Source: Frigoribacterium sp. Leaf415 (GTDB taxonomy: Bacteria > Actinomycetota > Actinomycetes > Actinomycetales > Microbacteriaceae). Taken from it: a stretch of 64,000 nucleotides of DNA. The notes below the pieces were generated by a model. The model saw nothing but the letters and a program-made list of their open reading frames with translations. It was not told where the DNA came from and did not search any database. Of this stretch, positions 16,921 to 25,362 are shown piece by piece. Both the position numbers and the translations under genes were made by a program. The stretch lies in the NCBI RefSeq assembly GCF_001424645.1, contig NZ_LMQR01000001.1, forward strand, positions 489,301 through 553,300, written 5' to 3'. Within the stretch, counting starts at the first letter, position 1. Each line of letters opens with the position of its first letter.

Positions 16921-18260
16921 GCACCTCCCTGCCCGTCCGTCATCCGGACGTCACCTCCGAGCCGTTCATGACGAAGCGGGCGTGGGTGCTCGTCCTGCTG
17001 AACGTGGTCGTGCCCGGGTCCGCGCAGGTGCTCGCGGGCAGTCGCCGACTCGGCCGGTGGGGGCTCGCCTCCACCCTCGTCTTCTGGGCGGTCGCGGTCG
17101 TCGTCGTCGTCCTCGCGTTCGCCTTCCGCTCGCCCCTGATCGAGATCGCGACCAACGTCGTCGCCCTGACCGTCGTCCAGCTCTTCCTCGCGTACTACGC
17201 GGTGCTGTGGGTGGTGCTGACCGTCGACACGCTGCGATTGGCGCGCATCGTCCGGACGGCCCCCTCGGCCCGGGGCGTCCTCGCCGGAGCGATGGTGCTG
17301 CTGATGGTGGTGACCGTCGGGCCCGCCGCCTACGGGGCCTACCTCGCCGGGGTGCAGCACGGTCTGCTCGACAGTCTCTTCACCTCGAGGGCCGACGCCG
17401 CGCCTCCTGTCGACGGGCGCTACAACATCATGTTGCTCGGCGGGGACGCCGGGGCCGACCGCACCGGTCTGCGCCCCGACAGCATCTCGGTCGCCAGCAT
17501 CGACGCCGAGACCGGCGCGACCACCATCGTGGGCATTCCCCGCAACCTGTACGACGCACCGTTCGTCGCGGGGTCGCCGCTGTACGGCGACTACCCCGAC
17601 GGCTACGACTGCGGCGACGACTGCCTCGTGAGCTTCCTGTACACCTACGGGGAAGAGCACCCCGACCTCTACCCCGACGCCGAGTCGAAGGGCAGCAACC
17701 CGGGGGTCGAGGCGATGCGGGACGCCGTCGAGGGCATCACGGGCCTGACGGTGCAGTACTACGCCCTGATCGACATGCAGGGCTTCGTCGACCTCATCGA
17801 CGCGCTCGGAGGCATCCAGGTGGACGTCCAGCAGCGCATCCCGATCAACGGCGGCGTCGACCGCAACGGTCAGCCGATCAACGTGGACGGCTGGATCGAG
17901 CCCGGCGAGCAGAAACTCGACGGCTACCACGCCCTCTGGTACGCGCGGGCGCGGCACGGCACCAGCGACTACGACCGCATGGCTCGTCAGCGCGAGGTGC
18001 AGCAGGCGCTGCTCTCGCAGTTCCAGCCGGCGACGGTGCTGTCGAAGTTCCAGGCCGTCGCGTCGGCAGGGGTGCAGACCGTCGACACCGACATCCCGCA
18101 GGGGGCCCTGGCGGCCTTCGTCGACCTGGCCGCCAAAGCCAAGTCGCAGCAGATCACCAGCCTCGAGCTCGTCCCGCCGACCTACGACAACGTCTACCCC
18201 GACTACGACGCGATGCGGGCCGCGGTGGCCCAGGCCACGACCTCGGCCACCGCCCCCTGA
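16917..18260 (+). CDS. LytR-CpsA-Psr family glycopolymer ligase
   Basis: A 447-aa membrane-anchored LCP protein. Four hydrophobic helices (about residues 20-150) precede the extracellular LCP domain, which starts at [28 protein letters not shown] and continues with [28 protein letters not shown] and [33 protein letters not shown]. The arginines and aspartates that bind polyprenyl-pyrophosphate are present. These enzymes transfer wall polysaccharides from a lipid carrier to peptidoglycan. The four-helix N-terminus is an actinobacterial variant of the usual single anchor. GTGA overlap with purE. It lies next to the glycan cluster, and one of that cluster's products may be its substrate. Confidence 0.9.
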   Translation: MSTSLPVRHPDVTSEPFMTKRAWVLVLLNVVVPGSAQVLAGSRRLGRWGLASTLVFWAVAVVVVVLAFAFRSPLIEIATNVVALTVVQLFLAYYAVLWVVLTVDTLRLARIVRTAPSARGVLAGAMVLLMVVTVGPAAYGAYLAGVQHGLLDSLFTSRADAAPPVDGRYNIMLLGGDAGADRTGLRPDSISVASIDAETGATTIVGIPRNLYDAPFVAGSPLYGDYPDGYDCGDDCLVSFLYTYGEEHPDLYPDAESKGSNPGVEAMRDAVEGITGLTVQYYALIDMQGFVDLIDALGGIQVDVQQRIPINGGVDRNGQPINVDGWIEPGEQKLDGYHALWYARARHGTSDYDRMARQREVQQALLSQFQPATVLSKFQAVASAGVQTVDTDIPQGALAAFVDLAAKAKSQQITSLELVPPTYDNVYPDYDAMRAAVAQATTSATAP

Positions 18261-18285
18261 CGACCTGTCTCAGGCCGTCTCGCGG

Positions 18286-18318
18286 GTCCCGTCGCCTGAC
18301 GGCGCACGCCGACGGGAC
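18286..18318. terminator. Hairpin between LCP gene and glycosyltransferase (convergent)
   Basis: GTCCCGTCG (18286-18294) pairs with CGACGGGAC (18310-18318) around 15 nt. A repeat-core copy, AGGAGGCGCGGTGCG, follows directly at 18320-18334. Confidence 0.6.
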
Positions 18319-18319
18319 G

Positions 18320-18334
18320 AGGAGGCGCGGTGCG
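18320..18334 (+). repeat. Variant copy of the AGGAGGCGCGG repeat
   Basis: AGGAGGCGCGGTGCG in the convergent gap. The identical 15-mer occurs at 3530-3544 inside the linker of the AccA3-like gene. Other intergenic core copies (GGAGGCGCGG) are at 47677-47686 and 60788-60797 (minus), with a one-base variant at 5082-5091. Confidence 0.6.
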
Positions 18335-18377
18335 GCTCCGCGCGGCGTTCGCGTCGCCCCTCGGGCCGCCCGGTGGC

Positions 18378-19517
18378 TCAGAGGTCGGCGTGGAGCTGCC
18401 ACACCTTGTCGGCCGAGTCCCGCCAGCTGAAGGCGCGCGCACGGTCGATCCCGGCGATGCCGAGACGCGTCGACAGTTCGACGTCGGAGACGACCTGGAA
18501 CATGGCCTGTGCGAGGCGCTCCGGGTAGCCGGCGGCGTCTTCCCGGGCCACGCTGACGGCCGCGTCGGCCGCGACCTCGAGCAGGGCGGGGGCGTCCGAG
18601 ACGATGGTGGGCGTGCCCAGGCTGAAGGCTTCGACGACGGGTAGTCCGAATCCTTCGGCGAGACTCGGGAACACGAAGACCGAGGCCCGCTGCAGCAGCA
18701 CCGCCAGTTGTTCGTCCGACACGAAGCCCATGGTGCGGACCTTGTCGGCGGGCAAGCCGGCGGCGGCCACCAGGTCGGCGACCTTGACGTCTCCCCACCC
18801 CTCGGGCCCGACGATCAGCAACGGCAGGTCGGGGGCGTCGGGGTGTGCGAGAGCCTGGATCAGCGGCTCGATGCCTTTGCGCGGTTCGAGCGTGCCGACG
18901 CTCAGGGCGTAGCGCTCGGGCAGGTCGAGAGCGTCGGCGACCTCGTCGGCGTCCGCAGGGACGGCGAGCTTGGGGCTGACGGCGCCACCGATGACACGCA
19001 GGCGGTCACCGAAGGGGAACAGCTCGGCCAGTTCGCGGGCCACGCTGTGGGTCGGCACGACGACGCCGTCGGCGTGCTTGAAGGCGCGCTTGGTCATGGC
19101 CTTGTGCCAGCGGACGCCGCGCGGGGTGAGGGTCTCGGGGTGGGTCCACGGGACGGTGTCGTGGATGGTGACGACCGTCTGTGTTCCTGGGTCGAGTGCG
19201 CGGTCGTGCCGGTAGAGGGGGGCGAACAGGCTGGTCGCGTGGACCATGCCGCGCCCGGGGAGGCCGACGACGCCGCCCTGCCACGCCAGTGCCAACTCGC
19301 GGCGCCCGAGTGGTGACTTGGAGACGTGGGACAGGCCGGGCAGTAGGTCGCTCAACCGGTCGTAGTCGGTCTGCGGATGGGCCGCCACGACCCCCTCGAC
19401 CTCGCAACCGCGGGGAGCGGTCTCGACGAGGGCCCGGGTCAGTTCTTCGGTGTACCGACCGATGCCCCCGGGGATGGGAGCCAGGATCTGGTCAACGACT
19501 ACTCGCAGCGTGGTCAT
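18378..19517 (-). CDS. Glycosyltransferase family 4 (GT-B), rml operon
   Basis: A 379-aa retaining GT-B enzyme. N-terminal acceptor domain with GGIGRYTEELTRALV. C-terminal donor domain starts at ERYALSVGTLEPRKGIEPLIQAL and holds the E-x7-E motif PSLAEGFGLPVVEAFSLGTP. TIHDTVPWTHPE resembles mannosyl-/rhamnosyltransferases. It is the third gene of the minus-strand operon rmlB-rmlD-GT and overlaps rmlD by 26 bp, so a dTDP-rhamnose donor is plausible but not proven. It resembles the GT4 encoded at 26198-27328 in layout and motifs. Confidence 0.85.
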   Translation of the reverse strand: MTTLRVVVDQILAPIPGGIGRYTEELTRALVETAPRGCEVEGVVAAHPQTDYDRLSDLLPGLSHVSKSPLGRRELALAWQGGVVGLPGRGMVHATSLFAPLYRHDRALDPGTQTVVTIHDTVPWTHPETLTPRGVRWHKAMTKRAFKHADGVVVPTHSVARELAELFPFGDRLRVIGGAVSPKLAVPADADEVADALDLPERYALSVGTLEPRKGIEPLIQALAHPDAPDLPLLIVGPEGWGDVKVADLVAAAGLPADKVRTMGFVSDEQLAVLLQRASVFVFPSLAEGFGLPVVEAFSLGTPTIVSDAPALLEVAADAAVSVAREDAAGYPERLAQAMFQVVSDVELSTRLGIAGIDRARAFSWRDSADKVWQLHADL

Positions 19518-20382
19518 CGGTCTGCAACACTCCCCTGTTCGCGGCCTCGGCCAGCGCTTCTCTCCACGGACGCATGGGCGTCAGCCCGGCCCGTGCCCAC
19601 GCGTCGTGTCCGAGGACGCTGTAGCTCGGGCGTGGTGCGGGGCGGACGAAGGCCGAGCTGTCCGTCGGCAGGACGCGGGCAGGATCGAGGCCGGCCTCCT
19701 CGAAGACCGCCTGGGCGAACTCGAACCAGCTCGCGCTGCCCGAGTTGGTGCCGTGGTACACGCCGGCCGGGGCGTCGGAGTCGAGCAAGGCGACGATCTG
19801 CGCCGCGAGGTCGGCCGTCCAGGTCGGCTGCCCCAGTTGGTCGTCGACGACCTTGACCGTGTCGTGTGACGCCGCGAGCTTGACCATGGTCTTCGCGAAG
19901 TTGCCTCCGTGGGCGCCGTACAACCACGCCGTGCGCACGACGTAGGTGCCCTCGGGGTTGGCCGCGAGGGCGAGCCTCTCTCCCTCGGCCTTGGTACGGC
20001 CGTAGGCGCTCACCGGCGCGATCGGGGCGCCCTCGGGGTAGGGCTCGCTGGCGTCGCCGTCGAAGACGTAGTCGGTCGAGACCTGGACGAGCTTCGCCCC
20101 GACGGAGGCGGTGGCCTCGGCCAGGAGGCCGGCAGCGGTGCCGTTCACGGCCAGCGCGGCCTCTTCGTCGGTCTCGGCCGCGTCGACGGCGGTGTAGGCG
20201 GCGGCGTTGATGACGACGTCGTGCCCCCGGACGGCGGCGAAGACGGCGTCCCGATCGGTCACGTCGAGGTCGGCACGGCCGAGCACCGTGACGTCACGCC
20301 CGAAGAGTGCTTCGAGGAGATCGGTGCCGAGCATGCCCCGGGCCCCGGTGACGAGGTACTTGGAGTTCTGGGCGGCGGCCAT
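19492..20382 (-). CDS. rmlD: dTDP-4-dehydrorhamnose reductase (RmlD)
   Basis: A 296-aa short-chain dehydrogenase/reductase performing the last step to dTDP-L-rhamnose with NAD(P)H. Seen: YLVTGARGMLGTDLLEAL, VVINAAAYTAVDAAETDEEAA, VQVSTDYVFDGDASEPYPEGAPIAPVSAYGRTKAEGE (Thr/Tyr/Lys catalytic set), RTAWLYGAHGGNFAKTMVKLA and DQLGQPTWTADLA. The ATG overlaps the rmlB stop as TGATG, fixing the start. Confidence 0.93.
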   Translation of the reverse strand: MAAAQNSKYLVTGARGMLGTDLLEALFGRDVTVLGRADLDVTDRDAVFAAVRGHDVVINAAAYTAVDAAETDEEAALAVNGTAAGLLAEATASVGAKLVQVSTDYVFDGDASEPYPEGAPIAPVSAYGRTKAEGERLALAANPEGTYVVRTAWLYGAHGGNFAKTMVKLAASHDTVKVVDDQLGQPTWTADLAAQIVALLDSDAPAGVYHGTNSGSASWFEFAQAVFEEAGLDPARVLPTDSSAFVRPAPRPSYSVLGHDAWARAGLTPMRPWREALAEAANRGVLQTDDHAASSR

Positions 20383-21365
20383 CAGAGTGCGGCGCGCTCT
20401 TTGAGCGGCTGCCACCATTCGCGGTTGTCGCGGTACCACTGGACGACGTCGGCGAGGCCCTTCTCGAAGGGGACCTGGGGCTCGTAGCCGAGCTCGTCGC
20501 GGATCTTGGAGATGTCGACGGAGTACCGCAGGTCGTGGCCCAGACGGTCCTGGACGCGGTCGACGTAGGACCAATCCTTGCCGGTGGCCTCGAGCAGCAT
20601 CTCGGTGAGCTCTTTGTTGGTGAGCTCGGTGCCGCCGCCGATGTTGTAGATCTCGCCCGCGCGGCCGTTGACGAGCACCATCGCGATGCCGCGCGTGTGG
20701 TCGTCGACGTGCAGCCAGTCGCGGATGTTGTTGCCCTCGCCGTAGAGCGGGACGTGCACGTCGTCGATGAGGTTCGTGACGAAGAGCGGGATGACCTTCT
20801 CCGGGAAGTGGTACGGGCCGTAGTTGTTGCTGCAGCGAGTGATCGAGACGTTCAGCCCGTGCGTGCGGTGGTAGCTGCGGGCGAGCAGGTCGCTGCCGGC
20901 CTTCGAGGCGGAGTAGGGCGAGTTCGGCTCGAGCGGGCGGTCCTCGGCCCACGAACCCTCGGCGATGGAGCCGTAGACCTCGTCGGTCGACACGTGGACG
21001 AAGCGCTTCAGGTCGTTGCGCAGGGCGGCGTCGAGCAGCTGCTGGGTGCCGAGCACGTTGGTCTCGACGAAGATCGACGCGTCGCGGACCGAGCGGTCGA
21101 CATGCGACTCCGCGGCGAAGTGGACGACGGCGTCGACCTCGGGGAAGAGCGTGTCGAGCAGGGCGCCGTCACGGATGTCGCCCTTGACGAACGTGTAGCG
21201 GGGGGAGTCGGCGACGCTCACCAGGTTGGCCTCGTTGCCCGAGTAGGTGAGAGCGTCGAGGACGACGACCTCGGCCCCCTCGAGGCCCGGGTAGGCGTCT
21301 TCGAGCGTGCGGCGGACGAAGTTGGAGCCGATGAAGCCGGCTCCACCGGTGACGAGGATTTTCAC
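20382..21365 (-). CDS. rmlB: dTDP-glucose 4,6-dehydratase (RmlB)
   Basis: A 327-aa extended SDR enzyme making dTDP-4-keto-6-deoxyglucose. Seen: KILVTGGAGFIGSNFVRR, HFAAESHVDRSV, VHVSTDEVYGSIAEGSWAEDRPLEPNSPYSASKAGSDLLARSYHRTHGL (Ser/Asp-Glu/Tyr/Lys active site), TRCSNNYGPYHFPEKVIPLFV, GEGNNIRDWLHVDDHTRGI and YNIGGGTELTNKELTE. The GTG at 21365 follows AAGGGA with 5-nt spacing. First gene of the minus-strand rmlB-rmlD-GT4 operon. Confidence 0.95.
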   Translation of the reverse strand: MKILVTGGAGFIGSNFVRRTLEDAYPGLEGAEVVVLDALTYSGNEANLVSVADSPRYTFVKGDIRDGALLDTLFPEVDAVVHFAAESHVDRSVRDASIFVETNVLGTQQLLDAALRNDLKRFVHVSTDEVYGSIAEGSWAEDRPLEPNSPYSASKAGSDLLARSYHRTHGLNVSITRCSNNYGPYHFPEKVIPLFVTNLIDDVHVPLYGEGNNIRDWLHVDDHTRGIAMVLVNGRAGEIYNIGGGTELTNKELTEMLLEATGKDWSYVDRVQDRLGHDLRYSVDISKIRDELGYEPQVPFEKGLADVVQWYRDNREWWQPLKERAAL

Positions 21366-21621
21366 AGTGGTCCCTTGGGGTCGATCGCAGGCGGTCGATC
21401 CATCTTATCGGACGGGTCGCTCGCCTCCGGGAGGACCGGGCGGCCCCCGGCCGTGGCGGTCACCGACGGCGGGTGGATCGACCCGGCCCGTCGACTGCCC
21501 CCAGTCGTGGGGGGAGGCGTTCCTCAGGAGGACCGGAAAACCGGGGTACAGAGCTCGGGGGACGACACGACCCGGGGAGAAAGGTCTGGACCGTCGGCGA
21601 CTCTCGTGCGAACGTCTTCGC
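21366..21621. promoter_or_regulatory. Divergent promoter region between rmlB and the M15 peptidase
   Basis: For rmlB (minus strand) a TAAGAT hexamer (21407-21402) lies about 37 nt before the GTG, and AAGGGA (21376-21371) is the ribosome binding site. For the peptidase on the plus strand I find no convincing -10 or Shine-Dalgarno; TACAGA near 21546 is the best -10-like match. The 256-bp gap holds no other supported feature. Confidence 0.45.
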
Positions 21622-22530
21622 ATGCCCCTCGACGACTCCGACTCCAGAAGTCTGCCCGCCGGCGCGTCCGTCCTCGACCGCCGTCGACTGCTGGCCTATG
21701 CCGGAGCCGTCGGCGCAGCGGCCGTCGCAGTGGGTGCGGCGGACGGTCTACGTCCCCGTTCGGCCCGGGCGGCCTTGCTCCTCGCCGAGGCGACCGTCGG
21801 CGTCGACACGGTCGAGGAGGCCGTGGCGCAGGCGGCACTGTCCGCCTGGGGTGGCCAATCCAACGGGCGCATCCCTGCCTCGATGCTGGAGCTCGTGCCG
21901 GCGTCGGTCGCCGGCAGCGGGTTCCTGCGTGACGACGCGGCCCGTCAGTTCTTCGGGCTCGGACTCGCCTTCCAGAGCGCCGTCGGACGGCCTCTCCGGA
22001 TCACGGAGGGCTACCGCTCCTACGATCGGCAGGTCGACTACTGGAACAGGTACCAGGCCGGCACCGGGAACCTCGCGGCCTATCCGGGGACGAGCAACCA
22101 CGGCTGGGGGATCTCCTGCGACTTCGGCTCCGGAGTGGAGACGTCGGGTTCGAGCGCGAAGCGATGGATGGACGCGAACGCGCCGTCGTTCGGCTGGAGC
22201 CCCACGGGCAACACGTTCTCCCGACCCGAACCATGGCACTTCGACTTCGTCTCCGCGTACACGGGGCCTGCCAACGCCGTCCAGAACGACTCCGGTCTGA
22301 TCGCCCTCCGTGTGCCCGAGGCCATGCCGGGCGTCGGAACGAGCTACACCTGCGTCCTCGGCTTCCGCTTCCTCCGTCATTTCACGACCATCGAGAAGGT
22401 CAACGCCTTCCGGGCCATCGGCGTGCCCTATTTCGACGCCATCTCCCGCAGCCACTTCGAACTCCTGGTCGACGCTCTGTCCATCCCCCGGTCCGCCGTC
22501 GTCACGGACGCGGATTACTGGCGGGCTTGA
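21622..22530 (+). CDS. Tat-exported M15 (VanY-like) D,D-carboxypeptidase with unknown C-terminal domain
   Basis: A 302-aa protein. The N-terminus carries a twin-arginine signal, DRRRLLAYAGAVGAAAVAVGAAD. The middle (about 115-225) is an M15/VanY peptidase: ITEGYRSYDRQVDYWNRY, the zinc motif SNHGWGISCDFG and the C-terminal ligand EPWHFDF. It should trim D-Ala or cleave peptide crosslinks in peptidoglycan outside the cell. The last ~68 residues (from MPGVGTSYTCV to TDADYWRA) form a separate domain I do not recognise. The next gene encodes that domain alone. The ATG at 21622 is the best start because it places the RR motif about 20 residues in; no good ribosome site is visible. It sits between the two divergent rml gene pairs. 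Confidence 0.82.
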   Translation: MPLDDSDSRSLPAGASVLDRRRLLAYAGAVGAAAVAVGAADGLRPRSARAALLLAEATVGVDTVEEAVAQAALSAWGGQSNGRIPASMLELVPASVAGSGFLRDDAARQFFGLGLAFQSAVGRPLRITEGYRSYDRQVDYWNRYQAGTGNLAAYPGTSNHGWGISCDFGSGVETSGSSAKRWMDANAPSFGWSPTGNTFSRPEPWHFDFVSAYTGPANAVQNDSGLIALRVPEAMPGVGTSYTCVLGFRFLRHFTTIEKVNAFRAIGVPYFDAISRSHFELLVDALSIPRSAVVTDADYWRA

Positions 22531-22554
22531 CGCCCGTCCCTTGAGAGGAAAACC

Positions 22555-22785
22555 ATGATCGTCCTTCACTGCTACGACACCCTTCCCGAGGTCGGACGCG
22601 GCTACGTGTGCGTCGTCGCGCCGCGCATGCTGCGCCACGTGACGACCGAGCCCACCGTCGTCGCCCTCCGCGCCGTCGGCATGGCTCCGCGCAACATCAA
22701 CGCCGCCGGCTTCTACGACATCCTCGCCTCGTTGTCGATCCCACGGTCCGAGTTGAAGACCGGGGCCGACTACTCGCGACGCTGA
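22555..22785 (+). CDS. Small protein: free-standing copy of the M15 peptidase C-terminal domain
   Basis: A 76-aa protein starting 24 bp after the peptidase stop, with a good ribosome site (GAGAGGAAAACC-ATG). From LPEVGRGYVCVV to GADYSRR it aligns with residues ~235-302 of the preceding protein with one gap. Shared positions include P-x-VG-x2-Y-x-CV, LRH-x-TT, RA-x-G, LSIPRS and T-x-ADY-x-R, and 17 of the first 33 aligned residues are identical by my hand count. No signal peptide or membrane segment is present, so unlike its neighbour it should stay in the cytoplasm unless exported otherwise. Function unknown; candidates are a ligand-binding module, an interaction partner, or the remnant of a second fused gene. 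Confidence 0.8.
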   Translation: MIVLHCYDTLPEVGRGYVCVVAPRMLRHVTTEPTVVALRAVGMAPRNINAAGFYDILASLSIPRSELKTGADYSRR

Positions 22786-22810
22786 TCCGAGGTCGCGCGC
22801 CGTCGGTTGG

Positions 22811-22816
22811 TACACT
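22811..22816 (+). promoter_or_regulatory. -10 box of rmlC-rmlA, leaderless
   Basis: TACACT, then TCCGGC (6 nt), then GTG 22823, within the 37-bp gap after the small orphan-domain gene. This separates the rmlCA unit from the peptidase unit. Confidence 0.7.
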
Positions 22817-22822
22817 TCCGGC

Positions 22823-23437
22823 GTGCAGATCCGCGAACTGAAGATCCCAGACAGCTACGAGATCACGCCGAAGCAGTTCGGCGACGACCGTGGCGTGTTC
22901 CTCGAGTGGTACCGATTCGACGCCCTCGCCGACGTGGTCGGCCACTCCGTCGATCTGCGACAGGCGAACACGTCGGTGTCGAAGAAGGGTGTCGTTCGGG
23001 GCATCCACTTCGCCGACGTCCCGCGGGGCCAGGCGAAGTACGTCACCGTCACCCACGGCGCCGTCCTCGACTACGTCATCGACATCCGTGTCGGGTCCGA
23101 GACCTTCGGCCAGTGGGACACGGTCCTGCTCGACGACGTCGACCGCCGTGCCATCTACATCGCCGAGGGGCTCGGTCACGCTTTCGTCGCCCTGACCGAC
23201 GACGCGACGGTCAGCTACCTGGTCACCGACACGTTCCGTGCCGAGCGCGAACACGGCATCAACCCGCTCGACCCCGAGATCGGCCTCGTCTTCCCCGAAG
23301 CGGCTGGCGAACCTCTGCTCTCCCCGAAGGACACCGCCGCTCCGTCGCTCTCCGGGGCGGTGTCGGCGGGCCTCCTTCCGACCTGGTCCGACATGCGGGC
23401 CTTCTACGCGTCGCTCGACGTGCAGGAGGGCAACTGA
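22823..23437 (+). CDS. rmlC: dTDP-4-dehydrorhamnose 3,5-epimerase (RmlC)
   Basis: A 204-aa cupin-fold epimerase. Seen: [41 protein letters not shown] with the catalytic His in [23 protein letters not shown]; and [26 protein letters not shown]. It converts the RmlB product to dTDP-4-keto-L-rhamnose. GTG start set by the leaderless promoter. rmlA follows one base after the stop. Confidence 0.93.
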   Translation: MQIRELKIPDSYEITPKQFGDDRGVFLEWYRFDALADVVGHSVDLRQANTSVSKKGVVRGIHFADVPRGQAKYVTVTHGAVLDYVIDIRVGSETFGQWDTVLLDDVDRRAIYIAEGLGHAFVALTDDATVSYLVTDTFRAEREHGINPLDPEIGLVFPEAAGEPLLSPKDTAAPSLSGAVSAGLLPTWSDMRAFYASLDVQEGN

Positions 23438-23438
23438 C

Positions 23439-24302
23439 ATGAAGGGCATCATCCTCGCAGGCGGGTCTGGCACGCGTCTCTGGCCGATCACCAAGGGCAT
23501 CTCGAAGCAGCTCATGCCCATCTACGACAAACCGATGGTCTACTACCCCCTGTCGACGCTCATGATGGCGGGCATCCGCGAGGTCCTGGTCATCACCACC
23601 CCCGAGTACAACGAGCAGTTCCGCGCACTGCTCGGCGACGGGTCACAATTCGGGATGGACATCCAGTACGCCGTGCAGCCCTCACCCGACGGGCTGGCCC
23701 AGGCCTTCATCATCGGTGAGGAGTTCATCGGTTCTGACAGCGTTGCACTCGTCCTGGGCGACAACATCTTCCACGGGGTCGGTCTCGGCTCGAACCTCAA
23801 GAAGAACGCCGATGTCGAGGGGGCGACGATCTTCGCGTACCACGTCGCCGACCCCAAAGCCTACGGAGTCGTCGAGTTCGACGAGGCCTTCCGTGCCATC
23901 TCGATCGAGGAGAAGCCGGCGGCGCCGAAGAGCAACTACGCCGTGCCGGGCCTCTACTTCTACGACAACGAGATCATCGAGATCGCCAAGACGATCGAAC
24001 CGAGCGCGCGAGGCGAGCTCGAGATCTCGACGGTGAACGAACGGTACCTCGACGCGGGTCGTCTCCAGGTCCAGGTCCTCGACCGCGGCACGGCCTGGCT
24101 CGACACGGGGACGTTCGAATCGATGATGCAGGCGTCCGAGTACGTGCGCGTCATCGAAGACCGCCAAGGGCACAAGATCGGCTGCATCGAGGAGATCGCC
24201 TGGCGGAACGGGTGGATCGACGACGAGCAGCTGGCCGCCCTTGCGGCCCCCCTGGCCAAGAGCGGCTACGGCGTCTACCTGCAACGTCTTCTGTCGGTCT
24301 GA
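23439..24302 (+). CDS. rmlA: Glucose-1-phosphate thymidylyltransferase (RmlA)
   Basis: A 287-aa nucleotidyltransferase forming dTDP-glucose from dTTP and glucose-1-phosphate, the first step of the rhamnose pathway. Seen: [82 protein letters not shown] and [23 protein letters not shown] sequence near the end. Ribosome site AGGAGGG overlaps the end of rmlC. Its glucose-1-phosphate could come from the mutase at 657-2372. Confidence 0.95.
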   Translation: MKGIILAGGSGTRLWPITKGISKQLMPIYDKPMVYYPLSTLMMAGIREVLVITTPEYNEQFRALLGDGSQFGMDIQYAVQPSPDGLAQAFIIGEEFIGSDSVALVLGDNIFHGVGLGSNLKKNADVEGATIFAYHVADPKAYGVVEFDEAFRAISIEEKPAAPKSNYAVPGLYFYDNEIIEIAKTIEPSARGELEISTVNERYLDAGRLQVQVLDRGTAWLDTGTFESMMQASEYVRVIEDRQGHKIGCIEEIAWRNGWIDDEQLAALAAPLAKSGYGVYLQRLLSV

Positions 24303-24315
24303 CCCCACCACTCGA

Positions 24316-24352
24316 CGAAGGCTCGTTCGCCCCTGGGGCGGGCGGGCCTTCG
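24316..24352. terminator. Terminator between rmlA and convergent glycosyltransferase
   Basis: An imperfect hairpin with outer pairs CGAAGG/CCTTCG and inner CGCCCC/GGGGCG around TGG, starting 14 bp after the rmlA stop. Confidence 0.65.
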
Positions 24353-24384
24353 TGGGTTCCGAGGACGCACAGGTGGTTCGTCGG

Positions 24385-25362
24385 TCAGGACCCGGCGCGG
24401 TGGAACCGACCGCGGCGACGTCCGCGGGACGACGAGCGCAGGGGGCGACCGGTCGGGACGGTCCCGTCCGTCAGGTGCCGGTGGAACTCGTCCTTGCGTT
24501 CGTGCAGGCCGTGGTATTGATTCTTGTGCTCGAGCACGAACCCTATCTCGGTGTCGGCCTTGACGATCGTCCAGCCGAGCGAACGGGCGTAATGGGACAT
24601 CCACTGATCCTCGAGGAAGGCATAACGCTCGGGGAGCGACAGGAAGAACCGGTCGTCGTCGACCAACGAGGAATCGAGCACGGTTCCACCGGTCCCGCCG
24701 TGGTCCGCACGATCACCCGGATCGATCTGGACCCGGTCCCAGTACGACGGACCGAAGTCGAAGGCCCACCAGGCGACGATGCTGCGAGGCTGGTAGTCGG
24801 CCAACAGGTCGACCACGAACGACGGCGTGACGTCCTGGTCGTCGTCGAGCATCAGGACAGGGCCCTCGTAGCCGGCGTTGCGGAGCAAGCGGACCGCCAC
24901 GAAGCGGGCGAGGCCACCGATGTTCGCGGCACTGTGCACCAGGTCGATGCTGGCCAGGGCCCCCCGGGGTTCGTGGTCTTGCAACCAGGCGTAGGAGTCG
25001 CGTTCGTCGACCGCGTTGTTCCAGAGCAGTAGCCGCACGGGTCGTGTCGGATCGAGTGACTCGAGCATCGTGATGATGTCGTCGATGCGTTCTGGTCGAT
25101 TCCAGAGACACACCACCAGCGGGACGGAGTCCCGTGAGGCGGAGGCCCAACGGCCGGTGGTCGACAGGACCACGCCGCTCTCGAGCAGCGTCAGGAGGCG
25201 CTGATGCCAGCCGCCGGGAGCGAGGGCACGGAGCGCGCGGCGCCGGGCGAGGAACACGTCGAGGCGTTCACCCTGGCCCAGGGTCTCGAGCGCGCGCCGG
25301 GCCAGCCGCCTCGACTCGTGACGAAGGCGGGCCCGAACCTGCGGAACGGAGGGGCGCCTCAT
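24385..25362 (-). CDS. Putative glycosyltransferase (GT-A fold, DDD motif)
   Basis: A 325-aa protein. After a basic N-terminus (~80 residues), VPLVVCLWNRPERIDDIITMLESLDP begins a GT-A nucleotide-binding fold. VLMLDDDQDVTPSFV carries the acidic motif that would hold a divalent metal and nucleotide sugar. A later FLEDQWMSHYARSLGW segment resembles the catalytic-base region of GT2 enzymes. It ends in an Arg-rich tail. ATG 25362 overlaps the stop of the upstream gene as ATGA; a GTG at 25374 is a less likely start. It is third in a minus-strand GT4-GT2-GT operon. Donor and acceptor unknown. Confidence 0.7.
   Translation of the reverse strand: MRRPSVPQVRARLRHESRRLARRALETLGQGERLDVFLARRRALRALAPGGWHQRLLTLLESGVVLSTTGRWASASRDSVPLVVCLWNRPERIDDIITMLESLDPTRPVRLLLWNNAVDERDSYAWLQDHEPRGALASIDLVHSAANIGGLARFVAVRLLRNAGYEGPVLMLDDDQDVTPSFVVDLLADYQPRSIVAWWAFDFGPSYWDRVQIDPGDRADHGGTGGTVLDSSLVDDDRFFLSLPERYAFLEDQWMSHYARSLGWTIVKADTEIGFVLEHKNQYHGLHERKDEFHRHLTDGTVPTGRPLRSSSRGRRRGRFHRAGS

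Noticed and set aside
21622..22785. M15 peptidase and orphan-domain gene as part of a prophage lysis cassette
   Set aside because: The peptidase has a Tat signal and no holin, integrase, terminase or tail gene is near. Phage origin of the domain stays possible but is unsupported here.
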